This document shows positions 56,572 through 64,000 of a DNA stretch of 64,000 nt, one piece after another. Below the pieces are notes generated by a model. It had not been told where the DNA came from and made no database searches. It saw only the letters and a list, made by a program, of their open reading frames with translations. The stretch lies in the NCBI RefSeq assembly GCF_014648635.1, contig NZ_BMRM01000010.1:62001-126000 (forward strand). The letters run 5' to 3'. This DNA comes from Streptomyces cinerochromogenes. Lineage in GTDB: Bacteria > Actinomycetota > Actinomycetes > Streptomycetales > Streptomycetaceae. The position numbers and the translations under genes were made by a program. Within the stretch, counting starts at the first letter, position 1. Each line of letters opens with the position of its first letter.

Positions 56572-57249
56572 GTGGCACCACGACCCTTGCATGAAATCGT
56601 CGAACCGGGCTGGGCGAAGGCCCTGGAACCGGTGGCCGGACGGATCGCCGAGATGGGCGACTTCCTGCGCGCGGAGATCGCCGCCGGACGCACGTACCTC
56701 CCTGCCGGACCCCACGTCCTGCGGGCCTTCCAGCAACCCTTCGACGAGGTGAGGGTCCTGATCGTCGGTCAGGACCCGTATCCCACCCCGGGGCACGCGG
56801 TGGGCCTGTCGTTCTCGGTGGCGCCCGAGGTGCGCCCGCTGCCGCCCAGCCTGATCAACATCTTCCGTGAGCTGAACACCGACCTGGGACTGCCCCAGCC
56901 GTCCAACGGCGACCTCACGCCGTGGACGAAGCAGGGGGTGCTGCTGCTCAACAGGGCGCTGACCGTGGCCCCGCGCCGCCCGGGCGCCCACCGCGACAAG
57001 GGCTGGGAGGAGGTGACCGAGCAGGCGATCCGGGCCCTGGCGGCGCGCGGCAAGCCGCTGGTCTCCATCCTCTGGGGCCGGGAGGCCCGCAATCTGCGTC
57101 CGCTGCTCGGCCGCCTGCCGGTGGTGGAGTCCTCGCATCCCTCGCCCAGGTCGGCCGACTACGGCTTCTTCGGCTCGCGCCCCTTCAGCCGGGCCAACGA
57201 CCTGCTGGTCCAGCAGGGCGGGCAGCCGGTGGACTGGCGACTGCCGTGA
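56572..57249 (+). CDS. ung: Uracil-DNA glycosylase, family 1
   Basis: The 225-residue protein has the family 1 motifs: VLIVGQDPYPTPGHAVGLSF with the water-activating Asp, LNTDLGLPQPSNGDL, LLLNRALTV for uracil recognition, and ESSHPSPRSADYGFFGSRPF with the catalytic His and DNA-intercalation loop. It removes uracil from DNA at the start of base-excision repair. The GTG at 56572, preceded by AGGGTGA, gives the standard N-terminus (APRPLHEIVEPGW). A GTG at 56563 is also in frame. Confidence 0.97.
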   Translation: MAPRPLHEIVEPGWAKALEPVAGRIAEMGDFLRAEIAAGRTYLPAGPHVLRAFQQPFDEVRVLIVGQDPYPTPGHAVGLSFSVAPEVRPLPPSLINIFRELNTDLGLPQPSNGDLTPWTKQGVLLLNRALTVAPRRPGAHRDKGWEEVTEQAIRALAARGKPLVSILWGREARNLRPLLGRLPVVESSHPSPRSADYGFFGSRPFSRANDLLVQQGGQPVDWRLP

Positions 57250-57581
57250 CCGTCACCGGCTGTCCGGCGGTGGACTCCTGAGGCTCCGGTCTCCGGAGAA
57301 CCGCCGGCATGCCGGGCCGGTCTCCCGCCGGACGGAGGACCGCTGCCCGCTCACCCTGCCGGGTGAACCGGCGGCGCTCCCTGCCCTGTTCCGGCGGGCG
57401 GCGATCGAGACCCTCAAAAGCGGATTGTTCACCCTTGCGTCCCCTTTGTCATCCCATGTTCCCGGCACGTGCCCGGATCATGTGTTTCCACCGCGCAACT
57501 CATAGACAAAAGCGGACGGATACCGCTCACCTGCACCCTCCCCGAACGGCGGAGGCGGGGAAGCCAGTAACATGCGGCGCC
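57250..57581. other. Intergenic region after ung
   Basis: Just after ung a small hairpin CTCCGG/CCGGAG (57284-57298) may end its transcript. The rest, up to the chelatase-like gene, includes a more AT-rich part (57420-57530) that probably contains the promoter. No convincing coding sequence, palindromic operator or riboswitch element was recognised. Confidence 0.45.
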
Positions 57582-58508
57582 ATGAGCTCCCCCACTGGAC
57601 CCGAGTCCGGCCTGCCCGTACGAATGCCGCGACCCCGCCAGCCCGGACGGCACCGCCGCCCGGAACCGCTGGTGGCTCCCGAGGGCGCGCCCGCGCTCGT
57701 CCTCGCGGTGCCCGGTGTGCCCAGCACCACCACGCGCAGCCTCGCCGAGGAGGTCGTGAGCATCGCCCGCTCCGAGCTGCCCGGTCTCGACGCCCGGATC
57801 GGGTACCTGGACGGGGACGACTCCGAGTTCCCGGCGCTCCGTTCCGTGCTGGCCCGTGCCGCCGAGGAGCGCACCGCCCGGTACGAGCAGGCCGTCGCCG
57901 CCGGGGTCGAGGGGATCAAGGAGCCCGACGGCCCGGTCGCGGTCGTCGTCCCGCTGCTGGCCGGTCCGGACAGCTCGCTGCTGCGTCAGATCCGTCAGTC
58001 CGTGATGGACAGCCGGGTCGCCGCCGAGCTGACCGACGTCCTCGGCCCGCACCCGCTGCTCGCCGAGGCGCTGCACGTGCGGCTGTCCGAGGCGGGCCTG
58101 GCCCGCGCCGACCGCGCGCGGCTGTTCACCGTGGCCACGGCCGCGGACGGCATCATCCTGGCCTCCGTGGGCGGCGAGGAGGCCGTGCAGGCGGCCGGGA
58201 TCACCGGCATGCTGCTCGCCGCCCGCCTGGCCGTGCCGGTGATGGCCGCGGCCCTGGACCAGGAGGGATCCATCGCCTCCGTGGCCGAGCAGCTGCGGTC
58301 CTCGGGCTCGCAGCAGCTGGCCCTGGCGCCGTACCTGATCGGCCCGGAGATCGACCCGGCGCTGCTGGCCGCGGCGGCGGAGGAGGCGGGCTGCTCCACG
58401 GCCGAGGCGCTCGGCGCGTACCCGGCGATCGGCAAGCTCGCGCTCGCCAAGTACACGACGGCGCTGGGCATCTCCCCGCAGCAGCCGCAGGGCGCACCGG
58501 TCCGCTGA
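57582..58508 (+). CDS. Sirohydrochlorin chelatase-like protein lacking the usual histidines
   Basis: The 308-residue protein has a Pro/Arg-rich N-terminal tail of about 35 residues. Two chelatase-like halves follow: ALVLAVPGVPSTTTRSLAEE with LPGLDARIGYLDGDDSEFP, and VAVVVPLLAGPDSSLLRQIR with HPLLAEALHVRLSEAG, then QQLALAPYLIGPEIDPALLA. The fold pattern is that of CbiX/SirB chelatases. The metal-binding histidines normally found in GHGS and in PLFLxxGxH are replaced (VPGV and AGPDS), so it may not insert cobalt or iron. The ATG at 57582 follows a GGGGAAG at some distance. Confidence 0.75.
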   Translation: MSSPTGPESGLPVRMPRPRQPGRHRRPEPLVAPEGAPALVLAVPGVPSTTTRSLAEEVVSIARSELPGLDARIGYLDGDDSEFPALRSVLARAAEERTARYEQAVAAGVEGIKEPDGPVAVVVPLLAGPDSSLLRQIRQSVMDSRVAAELTDVLGPHPLLAEALHVRLSEAGLARADRARLFTVATAADGIILASVGGEEAVQAAGITGMLLAARLAVPVMAAALDQEGSIASVAEQLRSSGSQQLALAPYLIGPEIDPALLAAAAEEAGCSTAEALGAYPAIGKLALAKYTTALGISPQQPQGAPVR

Positions 58509-58568
58509 CGCCCGCAGCCGCCCGGCGTCCGACCTCCGGCGTCCGGCGTCCGGCGTCCGCACGACACA

Positions 58569-58596
58569 GGGCCCGCTCCCGTCCCGGGGCGGGCCC
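58569..58596 (+). terminator. Terminator after the chelatase-like gene
   Basis: GGGCCCGC (58569-58576) and GCGGGCCC (58589-58596) form an 8-bp perfect stem with a 12-nt loop, followed by TTCG. Four GGCGTCC copies precede it at 58524-58558. Confidence 0.6.
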
Positions 58597-58752
58597 TTCG
58601 CCTTGTCCGGGGGCCGCACCGCGCAGCCCCCGGGGAGTCTTCCGCGGGAAGCCGCACCCGGCCCGGCAGCCGCGCCCGGCGGAGCCCCCGGCAAGCCTCC
58701 CCAGAGCTGCCGTTCCCAGGCGGCCGCACCGGGGCAGCCCCCCCTTCCGCGG

Positions 58753-59790
58753 TCAGCCGAAGACGACGCAGGAGGCCGCGGCGACCCGTACGGAACCGTC
58801 GTAGCGGGGCATGCCCGTCGTCTCGTCCACGGCGAACCAGGTCACGTCGCCGGAGCGTTCGTTGGCCGCGTAGAGGAAGCCGTCGTGGTGGGCCAGCGCG
58901 CGCGGCCAGTGCCCGCCGCAGGGCACGGTGCCGGTGAGCCGGAGCCCGCCCGCCTCGACGGCGAGAACCGAGAGCACGTCCTCGCCACGGGTGGCGGTCC
59001 ACACGAAGCGGCCGTCGGGTGAGACGACGATCCCCGAGGGGTAGGCGTCGCCGGCCGGTGCGCCGGGCAGCACGGGAACCTCGGTGAGCGGCTTGAGCGA
59101 GCCGCCCGCGGCGTCCCAGCGGCACACCGTGACCGTGGGGGTCAGCTCGTTGACCACGTAGGCGTGGGCGCCATCGGGGTGGAAGGCCAGGTGGCGCGGG
59201 CCGGAGCCGGGGCGCAGGGCGATCTCGCGGTGCAGGGCGGGGCCGCCGCCCTCGAGGGTGCACACCCGCACCGAGTCCGTGCCCAGGTCCACGCTGACCG
59301 CCCACCGGCCGCTGGGGTCGGCCTGCACCTGGTGGGCGTGCGGGCCGCGCTGTCGCCGGTCGTGCGGGCCGGAGCCGGTGTGCTGGAGCCGTCCGGAGGG
59401 CGCGCCGGCGAGGCGGCCGTCCGGCCGTAGGGGGACGGCGGTGACGCTGCCGCAGCCGTAGTTGGCGGTCAGTACATGTCCGGCGTACAGGCCGAGGTGG
59501 GTGGGGCTGCTGCCGGCCACCGGGACGGGCGCACCGGCGGGTTCGGGCCGGTCACCGGTGACGCGGTAGGCGGCCACGGCGCCCTCGGCGGTCTCGCTGA
59601 CCGCGTAGAGGGTGTGGCCGTCCGGCGAGAGGGCCAGGTAGGAGGGGTCGGGTAAGTCCTGCACGGCGGTGCGGAGGGTGAGGGCGCCGGTGTCCGGGGC
59701 GACCTCCGCGGTCACCAGTCCGGGGCCGCCCGCCGCCGTGAACGATCCGATGAAGGCCCGGCGCCTGCCTGCCCTGCCGTCCTGTGCCAC
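58753..59790 (-). CDS. Lactonase family seven-bladed propeller protein
   Basis: The 345-residue protein has the 6-phosphogluconolactonase/carboxy-cis,cis-muconate cyclase-like repeats, with blade motifs such as PSYLALSPDGHTLYAVSE, PTHLGLYAGHVLTANYG, PRHLAFHPDGAHAYVVNE and PSGIVVSPDGRFVWTATRG. These are YVTN-type propellers in the cytoplasm that hydrolyse lactones in characterised members. No signal peptide. The GTG at 59790 follows GAGAGGGGA. The 90-odd bp between the neighbouring FUSC gene end and its start hold no other gene. Confidence 0.88.
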   Translation of the reverse strand: MAQDGRAGRRRAFIGSFTAAGGPGLVTAEVAPDTGALTLRTAVQDLPDPSYLALSPDGHTLYAVSETAEGAVAAYRVTGDRPEPAGAPVPVAGSSPTHLGLYAGHVLTANYGCGSVTAVPLRPDGRLAGAPSGRLQHTGSGPHDRRQRGPHAHQVQADPSGRWAVSVDLGTDSVRVCTLEGGGPALHREIALRPGSGPRHLAFHPDGAHAYVVNELTPTVTVCRWDAAGGSLKPLTEVPVLPGAPAGDAYPSGIVVSPDGRFVWTATRGEDVLSVLAVEAGGLRLTGTVPCGGHWPRALAHHDGFLYAANERSGDVTWFAVDETTGMPRYDGSVRVAAASCVVFG

Positions 59791-59954
59791 CGCTGTCCCC
59801 TCTCGGTCGAGCCGCCCGTGGAGCCGGTCCGGGGCCGACGGTAGCAGTCGGCCGACGGCGGCGGTCTAGACCAAGAGGGGGACGGCTCGGACGGTTCGTC
59901 AGGGAACGGGCGCGTTTCCTTCCCGGCGTGTGCCGCTCCCGTCCGCCCCTCCGC

Positions 59955-61445
59955 TCAGGCGCCCACCAGCCGCGAGCCCGACGGCGTCCGGAGCGGTTCC
60001 GCGAGGTCGGCGAGGGCGCGTTCCAAGCCGTGCAGATGGGCGAGCGCGGGTTCGGCGGGCGGTTCCGCGGGGCGCTGGAAGGGTTCCGCGCGGCCCGCGG
60101 TGAGGGCCTCGACGGCGGTCTCCACGCGCCAGCAGGCGGCGGCGAGGCGGGCGTCGTGGGAGGCCTCGGGGTCGGCGGCGACCGCGACCAGGCCGCGGAC
60201 CTCGCGGGCGCACTCGTCGAGCAGCTCCAGGACCCGGCGGGCCCGCGCCTTGCGCGCCGGCATGGGGTTCAGCGGGTGCACCAGCGGGGCCACCGACAGC
60301 CGGACCCGGCCGAGCAGCTGCTCCAGTTCGGCCACGCGCGGCGCCGGGTCGGCGGTGGCGGAGCCGGCCAGGCGGGCGGCGGCCTCGGCCGTGCAGGCGT
60401 GCACGCAGCGCAGGGCTCGCTGGATCCAGGCGTCGGTGGTGGCGTGCGTGGTGACCGGCAGCACGAAGAGGACGGCGAGGGCGGCGCCGAGCGCCCCGAC
60501 GCCGGTCTCGGCGAGCCGCAGCGCGAGCAGTCCGGGACTGAGGACGCCGAGGAGGCCGTAGAGCAGTTCGGCGAGCAGGGTGACGCAGAGCATCATCCAG
60601 GTGTAGGAGACGGCGGCCGTGTAGAAGATGCCGAAGACGGCGACCGCGACGAGGACGGCCGTCGGCACGGGCGCGCCGTGGACGGGGACGGCGACGAGGA
60701 AGCCCAGGCAGATGCCGATCACGGTGCCGAGGACCCGGCGGAAGCCGCGGACCAGCGTCTCGCCGCGCGAGGCGGTGTTGACGAAGATCCACCAGGTGGC
60801 GCCGACGGCCCAGTACCAGCGCTGTCCCGACACCAGCTGGCCCACGACGAGCGCGAACCCTGCGCCCGCGGTGGCCTGGACCGCCTGCCGGGTGGTCACG
60901 CGCAGCAGCCCGGTCCCGGCGGGCGGGGCGGGCGCGGCGGGCGGGGGCAGCCGGCGCTCGTAGCACCACAGGCCGAACCGGACGACAGCCGCGGTGAGCA
61001 CGGAGAGCAGCACGGCGGCGTACAGCTCGGGCAGTCGGTCCGCGGTGGCGTGCAGGAACTGGGCCACGAAGAAGGTCATGAAGGCGAAGACGCCGAGGCT
61101 GTGCCCGCGCGGGCCCCATCGGCGGGCGTAGACACCGGCGCCGACGACGGCCAGGAAGGTGAGGTCGCGGGCGACGGGGTGGGCGTGCAGCTCGGCCGCG
61201 ACGGCCAGCACGGGCAGGCCCACCGCGGGCAGCAGGGCGGTGGTGACCGCCTGCCCGCGCACGGTCGGGTCGGTGACGGTGAACAGGGCGAGCAGCGCGG
61301 CGAGGCCGCCGGTGACCGCACCGGCTAGGGAGTGTCCGGCGAGTGCGCAGACCACGACCGCCAGCCCGATGCCGAGGACGGCCCGCGCGGCGAAACGCAA
61401 CCGCGCCCGCCCTGGGTCCGGAGCCACGAACATCCTCTTCAGCAC
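59955..61445 (-). CDS. FUSC family membrane transporter, second copy type
   Basis: The 496-residue protein has about ten membrane helices in two blocks (GLAVVVCALAGHSLAGAVTG, LYAAVLLSVLTAAVVRFGLW, QRWYWAVGATWWIFVNTASR with the FUSC core, CLGFLVAVPVHGAPVPTAVL, AVLFVLPVTTHATTDAWIQR). A helical cytoplasmic tail of about 130 residues follows. It is distinct from the MarR-linked FUSC gene and probably exports an aromatic or amphiphilic acid. The GTG at 61445 is chosen because GGGGAGGG lies five nt upstream. The gene is divergent from an Lrp/AsnC regulator with inverted-repeat DNA between them. Confidence 0.88.
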   Translation of the reverse strand: MLKRMFVAPDPGRARLRFAARAVLGIGLAVVVCALAGHSLAGAVTGGLAALLALFTVTDPTVRGQAVTTALLPAVGLPVLAVAAELHAHPVARDLTFLAVVGAGVYARRWGPRGHSLGVFAFMTFFVAQFLHATADRLPELYAAVLLSVLTAAVVRFGLWCYERRLPPPAAPAPPAGTGLLRVTTRQAVQATAGAGFALVVGQLVSGQRWYWAVGATWWIFVNTASRGETLVRGFRRVLGTVIGICLGFLVAVPVHGAPVPTAVLVAVAVFGIFYTAAVSYTWMMLCVTLLAELLYGLLGVLSPGLLALRLAETGVGALGAALAVLFVLPVTTHATTDAWIQRALRCVHACTAEAAARLAGSATADPAPRVAELEQLLGRVRLSVAPLVHPLNPMPARKARARRVLELLDECAREVRGLVAVAADPEASHDARLAAACWRVETAVEALTAGRAEPFQRPAEPPAEPALAHLHGLERALADLAEPLRTPSGSRLVGA

Positions 61446-61568
61446 TGCTGCCCTCCCCTGGGTACACGGGTGCACCGGCACAGAAAAGGCGCCGCGGGGA
61501 TCCGCAGCGCCATCGACACGTCCATGAGAGCATCACCGAGGTCACTGGCTCAAGTGTGCCCGGAATCA

Positions 61569-61628
61569 CTGGTCCATTGGCACAGCGTCGACGGGACACC
61601 GACAGTCGCCGGAATGCCAACGGACCAG
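61569..61628. promoter_or_regulatory. Long inverted repeat between FUSC and Lrp genes
   Basis: CTGGTCCATTGGCA (61569-61582) and TGCCAACGGACCAG (61615-61628) are complementary at 13 of 14 positions with a 32-nt spacer. CCATTGGTACAG (61663-61674), next to the Lrp start, nearly repeats CCATTGGCACAG (61574-61585). This fits multi-site binding by the neighbouring Lrp-type regulator, with control of the divergent FUSC gene. Confidence 0.65.
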
Positions 61629-61683
61629 GTCGGACGGCCGACCCCCCTCGGGAGTGGCTGAGCCATTGGTACAGTCGTCCATC

Positions 61684-62160
61684 ATGGCCGTGGACGAACT
61701 CGACACCCGCATCCTGCGACTGCTCCTGGAGCAGCCGCGCACCAGCGTGCGCGAGTACGCGCGCATCCTCGGGGTGGCCCGCGGCACGCTCCAGGCCCGG
61801 CTGGACCGGATGGAGCGGGACGGCGTGATCACCGGCACGGGCCCCTCCCTCTCCCCCGCCGCGCTGGGACATCCGGTACTGGCGTTCGTGCACATCGAGG
61901 TCACCCAGGGCCACCTGGACGACGTGGGGGACGCGCTGGCCGCCGTACCGGAGATCGTGGAGGCCTTCTCGATCACCGGCGGCGGGGACCTGCTCGCGCG
62001 GGTGGTGGGCCGGGACAACGCGCACCTGGAGGACGTGATCCAGAAGCTGATCAGCCTTCCGGGCGTGGTGCGCACCCGCACCGAGGTGGCGCTGCGCGAG
62101 CGCGTCCCGTACCGGCTGCTGCCCCTGGTGGAGTCGGTCGGCCGGGCGGCGCGCGCCTGA
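61684..62160 (+). CDS. Lrp/AsnC family transcriptional regulator
   Basis: The 158-residue protein has an N-terminal helix-turn-helix (VDELDTRILRLLLEQPRTSV, REYARILGVARGTLQARLDR) and a C-terminal RAM/ligand-binding domain (HPVLAFVHIEVTQGHLDDVG, ITGGGDLLARVVGRDNAHLE, RTRTEVALRERVPYR). Ligands are typically amino acids. There is no Shine-Dalgarno; TACAGT (61670-61675) ends 8 nt before the ATG, so the transcript is probably leaderless. It likely regulates the divergent FUSC transporter and perhaps itself. Confidence 0.9.
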   Translation: MAVDELDTRILRLLLEQPRTSVREYARILGVARGTLQARLDRMERDGVITGTGPSLSPAALGHPVLAFVHIEVTQGHLDDVGDALAAVPEIVEAFSITGGGDLLARVVGRDNAHLEDVIQKLISLPGVVRTRTEVALRERVPYRLLPLVESVGRAARA

Positions 62161-62180
62161 CGCTTGGCATCCTGGACGCC

Positions 62181-62870
62181 ATGAGCGATCTCGGCACCCT
62201 CTCGGTCATCTTCGATCTCGACGGAACGCTGGTGGACAGCGAACCGAACTACTACGAGGCGAGCCGACAGGTCCTGGCCGAGCACGGTGTGCCCGGGTTC
62301 ACCTGGGAGGACCACGAGGGCTACGTCGGCATCAGCACCCGGGAGGCGGTGGCGATCTGGCGGGAGCGCTACGGCCTGCGCGCCCCGGCGGCGGAGCTGC
62401 TGGCCGCGACGAACCGCCGCTACCTGGAGCTGGCCCGCGCCCGCACGCGCGCGTACCCCGAGATGCGGGCGTTCGTGGAGCTGCTGGCCGCCGAGAACGT
62501 TCCGATGGCGGTGGCCTCGGGCTCCTCCCCGGAGGCCATCGAGGCGATTCTGACGGGTACCGGTCTGGCCGCCCACCTCGGCACGGTGGTCTCGGCCGAC
62601 GAGGTGCCCCGCGGCAAGCCCGCCCCGGACGTCTTCCTGGAGGCGGCCCGCCGGCTCGGCGCGGACCCGGCCGACTGCGTGGTCCTGGAGGACGCGGCCC
62701 CCGGCGCGGCCGCCGCCCACGCGGCCGGCATGCGGTGCGTGGCGGTGCCGTACGTGCCCGGCCAGGCCGACGCCCCCGAGTTCACCACCGCGTCGCTGCT
62801 GCTGCGGGGCGGGCAGGCGGAGTTCACGGCGCGGTCGGCGTACGCGTGGCTGCGGGACGCGTCCCGCTGA
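62181..62870 (+). CDS. HAD superfamily phosphatase (beta-phosphoglucomutase-like)
   Basis: The 229-residue protein has all HAD motifs: SVIFDLDGTLVDSEPN (motif I with nucleophile Asp), VPMAVASGSSPEAIEAIL (motif II Ser), RGKPAPDVFLEAARRLG (motif III Lys) and CVVLEDAAPGAAAA (motif IV Asp). The small helical cap between motif I and II is that of phosphoglycolate phosphatase/beta-PGM types. It follows the Lrp gene by 20 nt and is probably cotranscribed. Substrate unknown. Confidence 0.92.
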   Translation: MSDLGTLSVIFDLDGTLVDSEPNYYEASRQVLAEHGVPGFTWEDHEGYVGISTREAVAIWRERYGLRAPAAELLAATNRRYLELARARTRAYPEMRAFVELLAAENVPMAVASGSSPEAIEAILTGTGLAAHLGTVVSADEVPRGKPAPDVFLEAARRLGADPADCVVLEDAAPGAAAAHAAGMRCVAVPYVPGQADAPEFTTASLLLRGGQAEFTARSAYAWLRDASR

Positions 62871-62892
62871 GCAACTCCCTTACCAGGAGCAC

Positions 62893-63160
62893 ATGGCCCC
62901 GCCCCCGGCGGCGCCGCGGCGGCCGCAGCGAACCCCGGGTGGTGTTCGGCGGCCTGGACTCCGGCGTCGCCAACCCGGCCCGCCCGGACGGGACGACACT
63001 GCTCGACGCGGTGTGGGCGGGTGCACCCTTCCGGAGCAAGGGGGCGCTGGTCACCCGGGTGGGGAAGATCGTGGACGCCTGGGTGGCCGAGGGGCGGCTC
63101 GGGCGTGCGGCGGGTGACGCGGTGGTGCGTACGGCACGGCGGGCGTCCTACGCCGAGTGA
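62893..63160 (+). pseudogene. Possibly frameshifted small conserved gene
   Basis: An ATG at 62893 with AGGAG upstream opens a frame that soon becomes Arg/Gly junk. The credible coding sequence is in another frame from about 62939 to the stop at 63160: VVFGGLDSGVANPARPDGTT, LLDAVWAGAPFRSKGALVTR and KIVDAWVAEGRLGRAAGDAV. The switch near 62930 suggests a one- or two-base indel splitting the gene from its start, or a start at the GTG at 62939 without a ribosome-binding site (73 aa). The product is not recognised. Confidence 0.45.
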
Positions 63161-63277
63161 GCGGCGCCCCCGCGGCGTGGAGGCGCGGTCCGGCGGGTGA
63201 CGGTGCCGCACCGTTCCGGCGGGTGACGCCCGGTGGCTCGCGTGGCGGGGGGAGCCGTGACTGCATAGCGTGACCCC

Positions 63278-64000
63278 ATGAGCACAGTCCAGGCCCCACC
63301 CGCGCCCGACGCGCGGCGGTGGAAGGCGCTCGGGGTCTGTCTGGCGGCGGGATTCATCTCGCTCCTCGACACCTCGATCGTGAACGTCGCGCTGCCCTCG
63401 CTGGAGCGCGGGCTGGGGGCCTCGGAGGCGGTCCAGTCATGGGTGGTCTCCGGGTACGCCCTCACCTTCGGACTCGCGCTGGTCCCGGCGGGCCGGCTGG
63501 GCGACATGCGCGGCCGGCGCCAGGCCTTCCTGATCGGGCTCGTCCTGTTCACGGTGGCCTCGCTGGCGTGCGGGCTCGCCTCCGGTCCCGGCTGGCTGGT
63601 GGTGTTCCGGCTGATCCAGGGGACGGCGGCGGGCATGGTCGCGCCGCAGACGTCAGGACTGATCCAGCAGATGTTCCAGGGGGCCGAGCGGGCCAAGGCG
63701 TTCGGTGTGCTCGGCACGGTCATCGGGGTGTCGACGGCGACGGGCCCCCTCGCGGGCGGCCTGCTGATCGACGCCGTCGGCACCGACGACGGCTGGCGCT
63801 GGGTGTTCTTCGTCAATCTGCCGATCGGCGTGGCCGCGCTCGTCGCGGGGATCCGGCTGCTGCCCCGGTACCCGGCGGCGGGCAGGCGCGAGGAGTTCGA
63901 CCTGTTCGGGGTGCTGCTCCTCGGCTCGGGCGTGTTCGCACTCATGCTGCCCCTGGTGCAGGAGCAGCAGTGGCCCGGACGGGAGAAGTGGGCGCTGGTG
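63278..64000 (+). CDS. MFS transporter, DHA2 drug:H+ antiporter type (3' end outside window)
   Basis: The first 241 residues are present. They show the DHA2/EmrB-QacA pattern: KALGVCLAAGFISLLDTSIV with motif D1 (LDTSIVNVALP), WVVSGYALTFGLALVPAGRL with motif A (GRLGDMRGRR), FRLIQGTAAGMVAPQTSGLI (motif B-like), and VSTATGPLAGGLLIDAVG (motif C), with WRWVFFVNLPIGV. It probably exports drugs or metabolites through 14 helices. TAGCGT (63266-63271) ends 6 nt before the ATG, suggesting a leaderless mRNA. The gene continues past the right edge. Confidence 0.9.
   Translation, partial: MSTVQAPPAPDARRWKALGVCLAAGFISLLDTSIVNVALPSLERGLGASEAVQSWVVSGYALTFGLALVPAGRLGDMRGRRQAFLIGLVLFTVASLACGLASGPGWLVVFRLIQGTAAGMVAPQTSGLIQQMFQGAERAKAFGVLGTVIGVSTATGPLAGGLLIDAVGTDDGWRWVFFVNLPIGVAALVAGIRLLPRYPAAGRREEFDLFGVLLLGSGVFALMLPLVQEQQWPGREKWALV

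Noticed and set aside
57253..57468. 71-codon leftward ORF after ung
   Set aside because: Arg/Ser/Pro-rich with no start signal or recognisable motif.
1..64000. Mobile elements, CRISPR arrays, tRNA or rRNA genes, phage or secondary-metabolite clusters
   Set aside because: No transposase, integrase, terminal inverted repeats, spacer arrays, structural RNA signatures or NRPS/PKS/RiPP enzymes were seen.

Overview
This is a 64 kb piece of actinobacterial chromosome, almost certainly Streptomyces. The GC content is very high, with nearly every third codon position G or C. GTG and a few TTG starts are common, and genes are often coupled by ATGA or GTGA overlaps. The gene content is also typical: mycothiol-type DinB proteins, an Rv1733c-like protein, DUF5134, DUF6214, DUF6421 and DUF6986 proteins, ROK and LacI carbohydrate control, and secreted polysaccharide-degrading enzymes. 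I see no rRNA, tRNA, CRISPR array, insertion sequence, integrase, phage gene or large biosynthetic cluster. It reads as ordinary chromosome with many short, mostly monocistronic or two- to three-gene units.

Layout, left to right. 1-8.5 kb: a geranylgeranyl-reductase-like flavoprotein (cut by the left edge), an M20 peptidase, a metallo-beta-lactamase-fold hydrolase, a TmrB-like kinase fused to a Nudix domain, small secreted proteins, a DinB-type protein and a secreted GH27 alpha-galactosidase. 8.6-13.6 kb: a ROK kinase divergent from a LacI regulator, a DUF6986 lyase with a double operator, and a secreted nuclease/phosphatase. 13.6-18 kb: etfBA, a flavin reductase preceded by a short cysteine-rich leader peptide, thioredoxin and an acyltransferase. 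17.8-20.6 kb: an ECF sigma factor with a membrane partner, facing a secreted snapalysin-like metalloprotease coupled to a lipoprotein. The membrane partner and the lipoprotein appear to share a domain, which makes this one of the two most interesting loci. 20.6-25 kb: a transglutaminase-like protein and the coupled operon DUF6421-SDR-threonine aldolase, the other unexplained system.

25-38.6 kb: GDPD, GNAT, VOC and aldo/keto reductase genes; a FUSC exporter with its MarR regulator and a clear operator; DUF5134; PAP2; a TetR regulator with a nested palindrome over its -10; a DUF6214 protein carrying an in-frame hexapeptide minisatellite; an FprA-like reductase; an NCS2 permease; and an ArsR regulator divergent from an old yellow enzyme, with operator repeats in the promoter spacer. 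38.6-49.2 kb: a very large CtpI-like P-type ATPase with a small partner, a GDSL hydrolase, a CBM2 esterase divergent from a PL3 pectate lyase with a CebR-like box between them, and a BenE transporter. 49.2-64 kb: a decayed PLP-enzyme tail, PaaX regulator and AidB-like acyl-CoA dehydrogenase, a HEAT-repeat protein, an Rv1733c-like protein, an Asp-box propeller, uracil-DNA glycosylase, a chelatase-like protein lacking the usual histidines, a lactonase, a second FUSC protein divergent from an Lrp regulator, a HAD phosphatase, a possibly frameshifted small gene and the start of an MFS exporter (cut by the right edge).

Shared themes are extracellular plant-polymer use (alpha-galactosidase, CBM2 esterase, pectate lyase), electron transfer and redox (ETF, flavin reductase, thioredoxin, old yellow enzyme, FprA), and efflux under local one-component regulators. 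All functions are inferred from sequence patterns. No database search was run.
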